Source of the DNA: Actimicrobium antarcticum
Lineage (GTDB): Bacteria; Pseudomonadota; Gammaproteobacteria; Burkholderiales; Burkholderiaceae_D
Length of the DNA stretch: 64,000 nucleotides
NCBI RefSeq assembly: GCF_039536745.1
Contig: NZ_BAAAZE010000008.1
Span: 496,001 to 560,000, forward strand
Reading direction: 5' to 3'
Within the stretch, counting starts at the first letter, position 1; each line of letters opens with the position of its first letter. Shown one piece after another: positions 1 through 9,097 of this stretch. The position numbers were made by a program, and so were the translations under genes. The notes under the pieces are model-generated. The model saw only the letters and a program-made list of their open reading frames with translations, ran no database searches and was not told the origin of the DNA.

Positions 1-75
1 TTCGACGACTGGCGCGGCGATTTCGGGGACGGAATCAAGTTCTGGTTTGGGGTTTTTTTTGAAAAAGCTGAACAT
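1..75 (-). CDS. ftsY: Signal recognition particle receptor FtsY, N-terminal fragment
   Basis: The minus strand reads ATG at 75 and stays open to the window edge for 25 codons, beginning MFSFFKKNPKPE. This Phe/Lys-rich opening is typical of FtsY, the membrane-associated SRP receptor GTPase that targets nascent membrane proteins. Only the start of the acidic A-domain is visible; the NG GTPase domain would lie outside. In betaproteobacteria ftsY commonly lies divergent from rsmD, and rsmD is the next gene here, which supports the call. No strong Shine-Dalgarno sequence is seen. The fragment is short, so the assignment rests on the N-terminal signature and the neighbour. Confidence 0.6.
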   Translation of the reverse strand, partial: MFSFFKKNPKPELDSVPEIAAPVVE

Positions 76-263
76 CGCAAGTTGGGTGTAGGGGCTTCGC
101 AGAACGGCTGCGCACGCAAAACAACGTCGAGCGCCATTCTAACAGAGCATGTAACCGCCGAATCTGCTGCGCAGCGCAGGATCGATGGTTAAAACTCGCT
201 ATACTCCCGATCCGATGACGCCGCGGCATGAACTGGCGTACCGAACCTCTCCATAAGATAGCC

Positions 264-926
264 ATGCCAAAAAAGCCGACCCAAAAACCCGCTCCCAAGC
301 CGCGTCAACGACCCGTATTGGCCCATCAGGTACGCATCATTGGCGGCGACTGGAAACGCACGCCACTGCCGGTGCTGGACTCCGCAGGTCTGCGCCCGAC
401 CCCGGATCGCGTGCGCGAGACGGTCTTTAACTGGCTGACGCATTTGCTGGATGGTCAATGGACTGGCGTGGCGTGCCTTGATCTGTTTGCCGGTACCGGC
501 GCACTCGGTTTTGAAGCCGCCAGTCGCGGTGCCGCACGGGTGCTGCTGGTTGAAGAAAACCAAGCCGTGGTGCGCCAGCTTGAAGCGAGCCGGGATAAAT
601 TACACGCGGGTCAGATCACTATCCTGCGCGGCGATGCCCGTACGATGGCGCAGGGTTTGCAACGTCGCCTGACCGGCCCGGCCGACCTGTTCCAGGTGAT
701 CTTTCTGGACCCGCCGTTCCATGCAGAATTATTGCCGGCGATGTTGCCCTTATGCGCGGATTTGCTGGCCGATGGCGGATTGGTCTATCTCGAAGCCGGT
801 CAGGCACTCGACAACGAGAATTTGCCCGAGTGGCTCAACGGCTGGCAAGTGGTCCGTGCCGATCACGCCGGCATGGTTTTTTTCCATTTGCTGCAGCGCC
901 AGAATCGCCCGGAAATTGAGGCATAA
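264..926 (+). CDS. rsmD: 16S rRNA (guanine(966)-N(2))-methyltransferase RsmD
   Basis: RsmD methylates G966 of 16S rRNA in the 30S subunit using S-adenosylmethionine. The 220-residue protein has the expected order: RIIGG near 24, RPTPDRVRETVFNWL near 44-58, the SAM-binding LFAGTGALG at 74-82 and the catalytic DPPF at 149-152. The frame is also open to an ATG at 228, but I chose the ATG at 264 because the extra 12 residues lie outside the family's conserved start. A TATACT at 200-205 could be the -10 box. coaD follows after 38 bp, the common rsmD-coaD pairing. Function is secure; the start is not. Confidence 0.93.
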   Translation: MPKKPTQKPAPKPRQRPVLAHQVRIIGGDWKRTPLPVLDSAGLRPTPDRVRETVFNWLTHLLDGQWTGVACLDLFAGTGALGFEAASRGAARVLLVEENQAVVRQLEASRDKLHAGQITILRGDARTMAQGLQRRLTGPADLFQVIFLDPPFHAELLPAMLPLCADLLADGGLVYLEAGQALDNENLPEWLNGWQVVRADHAGMVFFHLLQRQNRPEIEA

Positions 927-964
927 TGCGGTTTCCAAAATAAGTGACACTCCAGGGAGCTACG

Positions 965-1453
965 ATGGTCACCGCCATATATCCAGGTACATTTGATCCA
1001 CTCACGCGGGGTCATGAAGATCTGGTGCGACGTGCTTCCGGACTCTTCGGGAAGCTGATTGTTGGCGTCGCAGACAGCAAGAACAAACGACCGTTTTTCG
1101 ATCTCGAAGAACGTTTGACGATTGCCAATGAAGTACTGGGTCACTATCCGAACGTGATCGTAGAAAGCTTTTCCGGCTTGCTGAAAGATTTCGTGCGCCG
1201 GCATGACGCACGCGTCATCGTGCGCGGATTGCGGGCAGTATCGGACTTCGAATATGAATTCCAGATGGCGGGCATGAACCGGTACCTGTTGCCGGAAGTA
1301 GAGACTCTGTTTCTGACACCGTCCGATCAGTACCAATTCATCTCCGGCACCATCGTGCGCGAGATCGCCATTCTTGGCGGTGACGTGTCGAAATTTGTTT
1401 TTCCGTCAGTTGAAAAATGGCTCAAGGAAAAAATCGCAGCAGGGCAGGAATAA
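965..1453 (+). CDS. coaD: Phosphopantetheine adenylyltransferase CoaD
   Basis: CoaD transfers AMP from ATP to 4'-phosphopantetheine, giving dephospho-CoA, the penultimate step of coenzyme A synthesis. The 162-residue length is normal. The nucleotidyltransferase signature GTFDPLTRGH is at 8-17, RGLR at 88-91 and ISGTIVRE at 126-133 (commonly ISSTxVRE, so Ser to Gly at one position). The frame is open from 944, but the ATG at 965 has a good ribosome site (AGGGAG) just upstream and starts exactly at the family's first beta strand. It sits between rsmD and a ferredoxin gene, which starts 13 bp after its stop, suggesting one transcript. Confidence 0.96.
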   Translation: MVTAIYPGTFDPLTRGHEDLVRRASGLFGKLIVGVADSKNKRPFFDLEERLTIANEVLGHYPNVIVESFSGLLKDFVRRHDARVIVRGLRAVSDFEYEFQMAGMNRYLLPEVETLFLTPSDQYQFISGTIVREIAILGGDVSKFVFPSVEKWLKEKIAAGQE

Positions 1454-1466
1454 CGGAGTCCGTACC

Positions 1467-1727
1467 ATGGCATTGCTGATTACCGACGAATGCATCAATT
1501 GCGACGTGTGCGAGCCGGAATGCCCGAACGACGCGATTTTCCTCGGGCCGGAAATCTACGAGATCAATCCGGCCAAGTGCACCGAATGCGTCGGACACTA
1601 CGATGAACCGCAATGTCAGCAAGTTTGTCCGGTCAGTTGTATTCCGTTTGACCCTGCCTGGCGAGAAAGCAAGGACGAGCTCCTGCTGAAATTCGACCGA
1701 CTGCAACACGCAAAAAAATCTGCTTGA
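1467..1727 (+). CDS. YfhL family 2x[4Fe-4S] ferredoxin
   Basis: This is a small 86-residue electron-transfer protein. Two iron-sulphur binding motifs are visible: C9-x2-C12-x2-C15-x3-C19 and C38-x2-C41-x8-C50-x3-C54, with an additional C58. The eight-residue insertion in the second motif is the hallmark of the YfhL/Alvin-type ferredoxins, which carry two clusters of unusually low potential. The ATG at 1467 is chosen because the protein then begins directly at the MALLI strand of the fold. The gene is the third of rsmD-coaD-fdx and runs into a convergent GGDEF gene with only 10 bp between stops. Its redox partner cannot be read from context. Confidence 0.93.
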   Translation: MALLITDECINCDVCEPECPNDAIFLGPEIYEINPAKCTECVGHYDEPQCQQVCPVSCIPFDPAWRESKDELLLKFDRLQHAKKSA

Positions 1728-1737
1728 TTTCTGTAAG

Positions 1738-2847
1738 CTACCCGGCCTTCGCGGCCACGTTGCCGATCACCTGATTGCGGCCGCCTTCCTTGGCCTGGTA
1801 TAGCGCTGCATCGGCGCGGGCAATCAGTTCACTGGCGATTTTTTCAATCGAACGGGCGGGTTCGGTCGCATTCAGTTCGGCAGCGCCTATCGACACGGTC
1901 GCACGCAGCTCTTCCTCGTTAGACAGCACGACTGGCTGGTCCGCGATACTGGCGCGTATCCGCTCTGCAACCGCCAGCGCATGGGTCAGTGGCGCATCGA
2001 TCAGCAGTACCACGAACTCCTCTCCACCGAACCGTCCGAGCGCATCGCTGAGCCGTAATTCGGCCTTGATGCGCGCCGCGACCTGTTGCAGGACCTCGTC
2101 GCCGCCCTGATGGCCGACGCTGTCGTTGATTTTCTTGAAATGATCGATGTCGATATACAGGCACGACAATGAAAATTCCTGCCGCCGGGTGCGACCGATT
2201 TCCTCCCGCAAACGCAGTTCCAGATAACGGCGGTTGTTCACGCCGGTCAGCGAATCGGTCAGGCCGATACGTTTCAGGCGTTCATTGTTGATCACGTTTT
2301 CGAGGCAAATGGCGATGATCGATCCGAGGTGTTCAATGAAGTCGGTCGCCATGCCGTTCGAAAACCGGCTGTCATGCAGACTGCCCAGACTGAGGAAGCC
2401 TATCAGGCGTCCCTGGCGCATCAGAGGCACGATCGCCATGCTGACCGGCGTCAGCACCTGTTCCGGAAAGAGCGCCCCGTATTTTGCTGAATTGAACTTG
2501 CCCAGAAAGGGACTTTTCAGTGCCACCAGCGACAATCCCAGATCGGCCTCGCGATCACTGAACAACAGGTTTGGGAATTCGGATTGATCGATCGCCAAAT
2601 CGGCCATGATGCGACGAATATCGTAGTCGGCATCGCTCAGGCAAAGCGTGACCACATCCAGCTGGGATGATTCGGACAAGGTATCGAAAATGCTGTCGAC
2701 CAATTCGCGCAATCCATTGGCGGCAATGAATTTCAGATCGAATTCCTGATGTCGGCGCATGATCTGCTGGTTACGCTTCGCCTGTTCCAGAAGCTGCACC
2801 AGGCGGTCACGCAATTGCATGTTTTCAGTGACCAGCTTGTTGGGCAT
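1738..2847 (-). CDS. Diguanylate cyclase with DUF484/GAF-like sensor domain
   Basis: This 369-residue soluble protein likely makes cyclic di-GMP from two GTP. Residues 1-35 form a helical, coiled-coil-prone start, residues about 40-190 look like a DUF484/GAF-type sensor domain, and the C-terminal half is a GGDEF domain with DSLTGVNNRRYLE near 198-210. The active-site loop reads GGEEF (274-278), an accepted active variant. An RxxD inhibitory site (RLSD, 265-268) lies five residues upstream, as in enzymes with product feedback inhibition. No membrane segment is present. It is convergent with the ferredoxin gene. The sensed ligand is unknown. Confidence 0.88.
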   Translation of the reverse strand: MPNKLVTENMQLRDRLVQLLEQAKRNQQIMRRHQEFDLKFIAANGLRELVDSIFDTLSESSQLDVVTLCLSDADYDIRRIMADLAIDQSEFPNLLFSDREADLGLSLVALKSPFLGKFNSAKYGALFPEQVLTPVSMAIVPLMRQGRLIGFLSLGSLHDSRFSNGMATDFIEHLGSIIAICLENVINNERLKRIGLTDSLTGVNNRRYLELRLREEIGRTRRQEFSLSCLYIDIDHFKKINDSVGHQGGDEVLQQVAARIKAELRLSDALGRFGGEEFVVLLIDAPLTHALAVAERIRASIADQPVVLSNEEELRATVSIGAAELNATEPARSIEKIASELIARADAALYQAKEGGRNQVIGNVAAKAG

Positions 2848-2966
2848 TCTTGGCGGTTCCGATCAGGCAGTAAAAGTAGTTAAATAAACATTGGCATGAT
2901 GTTATCAGGCAAATACTTCCTTCTTGGATACTATCTTTTGTAATGCCGAATATCTACTAGTGGTTG

Positions 2967-3914
2967 CTATTTGATCGTGTGTATTGACGCATCCGTTGGT
3001 TGCCCTGACTGACCAATCCGCTCGAATTCGGAGATTACCTGGCCGCCAAACAGCAGGAAGGTGGCGGCAATTTCGAGGCTTAGCAAGACGATGATCGCCG
3101 TGGTCAGCGAGCCATACACCAGGCTGACCTGAGACAAGGTCGAGAAGTACCAGAGCAAGACATGGCGCGTCAGTTCCCACAGCACCGTCGCCGTGATACC
3201 GCCTATGAGTGCATGTCGCCATGACAGGCGGCCAACCGGCATGACGAAATAGATCGACGTCAGCACCAGGATTTCACCCGCGACTCCCAGCAGATACAGC
3301 AGCAATCCCGACACGCCGTGCAGCGACCATTGATAGCCGAGAAATTCCACGCTCTCTTCTCCGAGTGCCTGCAACGTGCCCGACACCAGCGTCACCAGTA
3401 ACAATCCGATGCCGAGGAACAGGATGTAGCAATACGGCAGCATCGCAGAGACCAGGAAGTGACGACGCCGGATTGCCACCCGGTGCACGAAAATCACCGA
3501 CATCGCATTTTCCAGCACCGTGAATGCCAGCGAACTGAAAAAAAGCATGGTCCCCAGCAGGACCCAGCCAACGACATCCCGGTGTTCCAGAAACTGCGCC
3601 AATTCGCCAACGATAGCGCCCGATTGCCCCGGTACCAGCCATTCCAGATAGCGGCCCAGCGTGGCCAGCAGTTCTGCCTGATTTACCAGATGCGATAGTG
3701 CAATGACCGTCAGGATCAGCAATGGGACGATCGACAATAAGGCGTAATAAGCAACCGCACCGGCCAGCAACAATCCTTGATTCGCGCGGAATGCGCGCAG
3801 GCTTTGCAGCGCAAACCGGCCTGGATGAAGAAGGACATAGCGTACCTGGGAGGTGACGAGTTGCATGGTGAAGCCATTTAATGTGGGTGCGACATGATGG
3901 GGATCTACGCTCAC
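2967..3914 (-). CDS. YihY/BrkB family inner-membrane protein
   Basis: This 315-residue polytopic membrane protein has about six hydrophobic segments, starting with GLLLAGAVAYYALLSIVPLL near 48-67, the conserved first helix of the YihY (formerly BrkB, RNase BN) family. The family's biochemical role is unsettled; its old assignment as RNase BN was withdrawn. The frame opens at a GTG (3914); an in-frame ATG at 3866 (MQLVTSQVRYVL) is an equally plausible start, and neither has a clear ribosome site. It is divergent from the HDOD gene at 4129. A short polar tail follows the last helix. Confidence 0.85.
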   Translation of the reverse strand: MSVDPHHVAPTLNGFTMQLVTSQVRYVLLHPGRFALQSLRAFRANQGLLLAGAVAYYALLSIVPLLILTVIALSHLVNQAELLATLGRYLEWLVPGQSGAIVGELAQFLEHRDVVGWVLLGTMLFFSSLAFTVLENAMSVIFVHRVAIRRRHFLVSAMLPYCYILFLGIGLLLVTLVSGTLQALGEESVEFLGYQWSLHGVSGLLLYLLGVAGEILVLTSIYFVMPVGRLSWRHALIGGITATVLWELTRHVLLWYFSTLSQVSLVYGSLTTAIIVLLSLEIAATFLLFGGQVISEFERIGQSGQPTDASIHTIK

Positions 3915-4128
3915 GCGGGTTCTGCCGAGCGCGCAGCGCGGTCATCATATAGCGATAGTGTTCCTCGTACCTGCCCGTTCTCTGTCTGGTTCGGCGTCAG
4001 CGGTTTTCAAGGCAACAACACAGACCTGAAATTCGGCTTGTTCTGGCAGGGCATGAAGGTATGATCAGACCAGCATGTCTGTTGTCTTGATCCAAACTTT
4101 CAATCCGGTCTCGTCGAAAAGTTTCTTT

Positions 4129-5205
4129 ATGCTCACATGGTTGCGCAGTTTTTTTAGCTCGCAGGGCAGGGCCATTTCTGGCAGCGGCGATATGGTCGTT
4201 CCTCCTGCTGTGGACGTGACCGTTTCCGTGGTCGAAAACAAAACCGACGCCGACACAGGTGTCGTCAACGCCTACGGTATCTCCTGGATGCAACGCAACG
4301 AAGTCACTGCTGATTTTACGCACTGGCTATTCGATGCCAATGATGAGGCCGGGATTTTCGTTACGCCAGCAGAAAAAAGAGTGCTGGAAGAACTCGGTCG
4401 TATTGTTGAATCACCCCAGTCCGGTAGCAATTTGGTGCGTCGTCTGCCCGGTGTTCTTCCGCAATTGCTGCAAAGCCTGCGTTCGGACACCTTTTCGGGT
4501 GCGGCGCTGGCGCGCATGATTTCGCATGATGTCGTCCTGGTGGCGGAGGTGCTACGGCTAGCCAACCATACATCGCACGGGGTCAAGGAAGCCATGACCA
4601 GCATCGAGCATGCGGTGCTGGTTCTCGGTCAGAGCGGGTTGCGACAACTGATCAGTGGTGTGGCGTTCAAGCCGATCATCGATCTGAAATCCGGCCATTT
4701 CACACGCAGCATCGCGCCGCGACTCTGGCAACAATCAGAGCAATGCGCACTCGCAAACCGGCTATTGGCCGAACATGAGCATGTCAATGCGTTCGAGGCG
4801 TTCCTGGCCGGGCTGATCCAGAATGTTGGGCTGATCACTTCCTTGCGGGTCCTGGATCAGGTTGCGGAAGGCGATACCACGTTGGGTTCCGCCAGCTTTT
4901 GCAACACGCTGATCGAACACGCCCGCAACTTCTCGTGCAGTATCGCAAGGGAATGGCAGTTTTCAGAGGCGATCACGACGGCCATCGAAGAGCAGGGCAG
5001 CAAGTACAACCTGGCCAGCATGTCACCGATGGGGCGCATCCTGTCTAGCGGCGATTTTCTGAGCAAGGTGCAATTACTGGAAGCGCATCAACTGCTACGC
5101 GCGGATGCGACCAGCAGCCTGTCACCGCTCGCATCGGCCTGTTTGCAACAGCTAGGCCAGGCAGCGTTGATGCCGGAGGTCGCTGCGGTACCTCCCGGCG
5201 CATAA
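4129..5205 (+). CDS. HDOD domain-containing signalling protein
   Basis: This protein of about 358 residues carries an HDOD domain, a catalytically dead relative of HD phosphohydrolases used in regulatory and c-di-GMP-linked pathways. The domain spans roughly residues 90-300, with LPQLLQSLRSDTFSGAALA and the helix series DVVLVAEVLRLANH. No metal-binding HD pair stands out. The frame is open from 4075, but the ATG at 4129 gives MLTWLRSFF, resembling the MxxWLRRLFG start of many HDOD proteins, so I prefer it; a ribosome site is weak at both. A strong terminator follows immediately. GGDEF proteins lie on both sides at some distance, but a functional link is only inference. Confidence 0.82.
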   Translation: MLTWLRSFFSSQGRAISGSGDMVVPPAVDVTVSVVENKTDADTGVVNAYGISWMQRNEVTADFTHWLFDANDEAGIFVTPAEKRVLEELGRIVESPQSGSNLVRRLPGVLPQLLQSLRSDTFSGAALARMISHDVVLVAEVLRLANHTSHGVKEAMTSIEHAVLVLGQSGLRQLISGVAFKPIIDLKSGHFTRSIAPRLWQQSEQCALANRLLAEHEHVNAFEAFLAGLIQNVGLITSLRVLDQVAEGDTTLGSASFCNTLIEHARNFSCSIAREWQFSEAITTAIEEQGSKYNLASMSPMGRILSSGDFLSKVQLLEAHQLLRADATSSLSPLASACLQQLGQAALMPEVAAVPPGA

Positions 5206-5233
5206 AAAAATCCCGCGACAAAGCGGGATTTTT
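5205..5233 (+). terminator. Rho-independent terminator between HDOD gene and ychF
   Basis: A stem of AAAATCCCGC and GCGGGATTTT with a six-base loop starts right at the HDOD stop codon. A-run on one side and T-run on the other make it work in both directions, which fits its place between two convergent genes (the HDOD gene and ychF). Confidence 0.85.
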
Positions 5234-5277
5234 CAAGACCGTGCCGACATTCGCCAGGCAGGGATCACGGCACGCAT

Positions 5278-6369
<1,092 letters not shown>

Positions 6370-6436
6370 GATGTGTGCTTTGCCAAAGAAAAAATTCAGA
6401 GCGCTATTTTACCGTAGCGTGGCGGTGTCGCCGCAA

Positions 6437-7540
6437 TTACAGCGGCATGACCAGCGCCGGATCTGGCCGCGCGATAAACGCCGCGAGTGCATCACGCAGT
6501 CGCTGACCCGCGCGGATCGCCGTGCGCCAGTCTGCGATGCGGGCAGCATGATCCAGCCCGTGGTGCATGAAGTCGCTGCGATCGGGCAGCTTCTGGCGCG
6601 GGAGTGCCTGCAGGAAGCGTTGTGACGGGCTGATCAGGATCACGTTATCGAGCCAGTGACGGTGCGTGCCACGACCGGCCCGGCGCCAGCACAATGGCTT
6701 GTCGAGCCAGCCCGGCACCAGATGGTTCGTGAAATGCGGGTACAGCACCAGGCCGCCTTCCGGTTGCCCTGCGAGACGCGCATACGGCAGCGCCAGGTGG
6801 TAGTCGATCAAGCCGCCATCCCAGTAGGTCCCGGGAGGCGCATGCGGAATCGCCGTGACAGGCGGCATGATGAAGGGCAGCGTGCCCGATGCCAGTAATG
6901 CGGTGGCGAGATTGTCCTGCTGCAGCGGGGCAAAGCGGGTATCGAAGGCATCGAATGGTGTTGCTAGCCACGGCGTCGGTTGTGCGCTGAAAATAACGCG
7001 GTCAAGATGGCGCGCGAGCAGCTTGCGCGAGGCGAGGTTGGCCAGTGTCGCAGTCGCAAATCCGGCCACTGTTTGTGCGCTGCGCGTGGGCTGCTGCAAC
7101 AACCCGCGACCGCGCGAGACCAGAATGTTGAGCTTGTGCTGCGGATGGTCGACGATCTCGTTTTCGTGACCGCCGACAAAGTCCTGCAAAATCCTGATGC
7201 AGACCTCGCTGACCAGTTGTGGTGACGGCTTGCGCGGATAGCGCTGTTCGCAATACAAGTCGCCGAGCCGCTGGAATGCGGACGCCGGATCTGCATGGCA
7301 CGCAGCAGCCATACGCCACGCACCGATCGATGCACCGATCAGCGTGCGCTGGCGCGGTGCTTGTGGCAGCCACTCGCCAAAGAGAAACTGATCGATCGCT
7401 TGCAGGATCAATCCCTTGGGGCCGCCGGCAGCGCCTGCAATGGCGGCCACGTCACCAGCGCGCAAGCCGTGACGGCGCAGGTGGTCGAGTGCTGCCGGAC
7501 CGGCCTGTATGGTCAGCACGCCGTCGCTGCCCATGCTCAT
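6437..7540 (-). CDS. Patatin-like phospholipase
   Basis: This 367-residue patatin-fold lipid acyl hydrolase has the oxyanion loop GAAGGPKG near 36-43, the nucleophile elbow GASIG near 69-73 with the catalytic Ser, and the partner Asp in YWDGGLID near 244-251. No signal peptide is evident, so it is probably cytosolic or peripheral at the inner membrane. Its ATG overlaps the pth stop codon as ATGA (7537-7540), so translation is probably coupled to pth. It lies between pth and ychF, two translation-associated genes, which gives no obvious clue to its substrate. The family call is strong; phospholipase against non-specific esterase cannot be decided here. Confidence 0.87.
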   Translation of the reverse strand: MSMGSDGVLTIQAGPAALDHLRRHGLRAGDVAAIAGAAGGPKGLILQAIDQFLFGEWLPQAPRQRTLIGASIGAWRMAAACHADPASAFQRLGDLYCEQRYPRKPSPQLVSEVCIRILQDFVGGHENEIVDHPQHKLNILVSRGRGLLQQPTRSAQTVAGFATATLANLASRKLLARHLDRVIFSAQPTPWLATPFDAFDTRFAPLQQDNLATALLASGTLPFIMPPVTAIPHAPPGTYWDGGLIDYHLALPYARLAGQPEGGLVLYPHFTNHLVPGWLDKPLCWRRAGRGTHRHWLDNVILISPSQRFLQALPRQKLPDRSDFMHHGLDHAARIADWRTAIRAGQRLRDALAAFIARPDPALVMPL

Positions 7541-8124
7541 TGGGCAGTATGCAGTCGCATGGTTGCGGCATCGAATTTGCCGTCACACAGCATCGGGATG
7601 ATATCGATGCTCTTTGCGATCGCGTCGTCCAGCAAAGGTTGTTCTTCCTTGCGCGGCCTGTGCAGCACATAGTCGGCCACCGGCTGTTGCGAGCCCAGCG
7701 TGCGCGGATGGCCGATACCGATGCGCAAGCGCCAGTAATCTTGCGCGCCGAGCGCGGCGGTAATGTCCTTGAGTCCGTTATGGCCACCGGAGGAGCCGCC
7801 TTTTTTCAGGCGCGCGGCGCCCGGTGACAGATCGAGTTCATCATGCACGACCAGCACTTCCTCGACGGCAATTTTGTAAAAACGCGCGAGTGCGCCGACC
7901 GATAGTCCGGAACGGTTCATGAAGGTTTGCGGTTCCAGCAACCAGATATCCTGGCCATTGATGGCAGCCCTGGCGGCGAGCGCATTGAATCGCGTTTCAC
8001 GTACAAGATTGCAGCGAGCAATCCCGTTGGCCAGGTTGTCGACCAGCCAGAAGCCGGCGTTGTGACGGGTTTGTTCGTACTCGGGTCCCGGGTTGCCGAG
8101 ACCGACGATCAGGCGTATGGCCAT
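7537..8124 (-). CDS. pth: Peptidyl-tRNA hydrolase Pth
   Basis: Pth cleaves the ester bond of prematurely released peptidyl-tRNAs and recycles tRNA. The 195-residue protein starts MAIRLIVGLGNPG, with the conserved Asn and the catalytic His in EQTRHNAGFW (about 16-25), FMNRSG near 68 and HDELD/GGSSGGHNGLKD, all family signatures. The frame is open further upstream (to 8229), but only the ATG at 8124 places the first beta strand at the terminus as in homologues. It is downstream of rplY, the usual rplY-pth order, separated by a terminator at 8214-8243, and overlaps the patatin gene by 4 bp. Confidence 0.97.
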   Translation of the reverse strand: MAIRLIVGLGNPGPEYEQTRHNAGFWLVDNLANGIARCNLVRETRFNALAARAAINGQDIWLLEPQTFMNRSGLSVGALARFYKIAVEEVLVVHDELDLSPGAARLKKGGSSGGHNGLKDITAALGAQDYWRLRIGIGHPRTLGSQQPVADYVLHRPRKEEQPLLDDAIAKSIDIIPMLCDGKFDAATMRLHTAQ

Positions 8125-8213
8125 AGTGGTATTGAAATGGAAACAATGATTGTAAGCCGGGACAGCAAGCGGCAGCGCGCGAGCACAGTGCGTAACGACA
8201 TGCATCCTGCATG

Positions 8214-8243
8214 AAAAAACCCGTCGCAAGGGACGGGTTTTTT
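8214..8243 (-). terminator. Rho-independent terminator downstream of rplY
   Basis: The stem is AAAACCCGTC (8216-8225) paired with GACGGGTTTT (8232-8241) across a six-base loop. On the minus strand it is followed by a T-run, so it ends rplY transcripts. pth must then rely on its own promoter or on read-through. Confidence 0.85.
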
Positions 8244-8274
8244 GTGGGCCGGGAAAATACCGGACCAGAGAGAA

Positions 8275-8913
8275 TTACTTCTTCTCAGCAGGTGCGTTTG
8301 CAGCGGCTTGGGCAGCGGAAGCAGCAGCGTCAGCAGCTTCTTCGACTTTACCGGCAGGGATCGATGCAGCAGCAATCGTCGGATTGTCGTCGCCACCATG
8401 GATCACGGCAGTCACGCCCTTTGGCAGTTGCAGATCGGCCAGGTGAACCGACGTACCGATTTCCAGCGCGCCCAGGTCAACTGTCAGGAACTCTGGCAGG
8501 TCTGCTGGCAGGCAGGTGACTTCCAGCTCGCTCACGACGTGGCTGATGATACCGGACGACAGCTTGACGGCTGGCGATACATCCGCGTTGATGAAGTGCA
8601 GTGGCACCTTGACGTGGATCTTCTGGCTGGCGTCAACGCGCTGGAAGTCAGCGTGCAGGACCAGTTGTTTGTAGGCGTGGACCTGGAAGTCGCGCAACAG
8701 AACTTTTTCGACTTTGCCATCGATTTCGAGGTCGAGGATAGACGAGTGGAATGTCTCTTTTTTCAGCGCGTGATACAGCGCGTTGTGGTCGAGACTAATG
8801 TTGACCGGAACGCCACTACCACCGTAAACGATGCCTGGGGTCTGGCCTGCAATGCGCTGGCGGCGGCTCGCTCCGGTCCCCAGTGCTGTGCGTGCAAATG
8901 CGATAACTTTCAT
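8275..8913 (-). CDS. rplY: 50S ribosomal protein L25/general stress protein Ctc
   Basis: This is the long, CTC-type L25 that binds 5S rRNA. The 212-residue protein has the N-terminal L25 domain (MKVIAFARTALGTGASRRQRIAGQTPGIVYG region, about 1-90) and the C-terminal TL5/CTC beta domain (about 95-185). An Ala/Lys-rich tail of some 25 residues follows. The frame is open from 8934, but the ATG at 8913 has GGAG at the right distance and begins exactly at the family start. It sits between prs and pth, the conserved order in proteobacteria. Two hairpins lie in the spacer from prs and a strong terminator follows. Confidence 0.97.
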   Translation of the reverse strand: MKVIAFARTALGTGASRRQRIAGQTPGIVYGGSGVPVNISLDHNALYHALKKETFHSSILDLEIDGKVEKVLLRDFQVHAYKQLVLHADFQRVDASQKIHVKVPLHFINADVSPAVKLSSGIISHVVSELEVTCLPADLPEFLTVDLGALEIGTSVHLADLQLPKGVTAVIHGGDDNPTIAAASIPAGKVEEAADAAASAAQAAANAPAEKK

Positions 8914-8952
8914 GTAAAACTCCAATGGTTGCAAGGACTGGCCTTGCGATGA

Positions 8953-9001
8953 AAATCCCCCGCGACCAGGGGATTTGAAAACGGATGCGTCAAGCGCATC
9001 C
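8953..9001 (-). other. Two stem-loops in the prs-rplY spacer
   Basis: Stem 1 pairs AAATCCCC (8953-8960) with GGGGATTT (8969-8976); on the minus strand it is followed by TTTT, so it may be a weak terminator for prs. Stem 2 pairs GGATGCG (8983-8989) with CGCATCC (8995-9001). Both lie in what would be the rplY leader if prs and rplY are cotranscribed. Confidence 0.45.
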
Positions 9002-9097
9002 GGGGTTTGGTAGTGACTACAGCGGGCGGTTTGTGGCCGCTGCTGCGTATTCCACCAGCCTTCGCATTACTGCAAAGGGGTCAACGTTCTTTGCAAC

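Noticed and set aside
8953..9001. Riboswitch in the prs-rplY spacer
   Set aside because: Only two simple hairpins are present, without any conserved ligand-binding core I can recognise.
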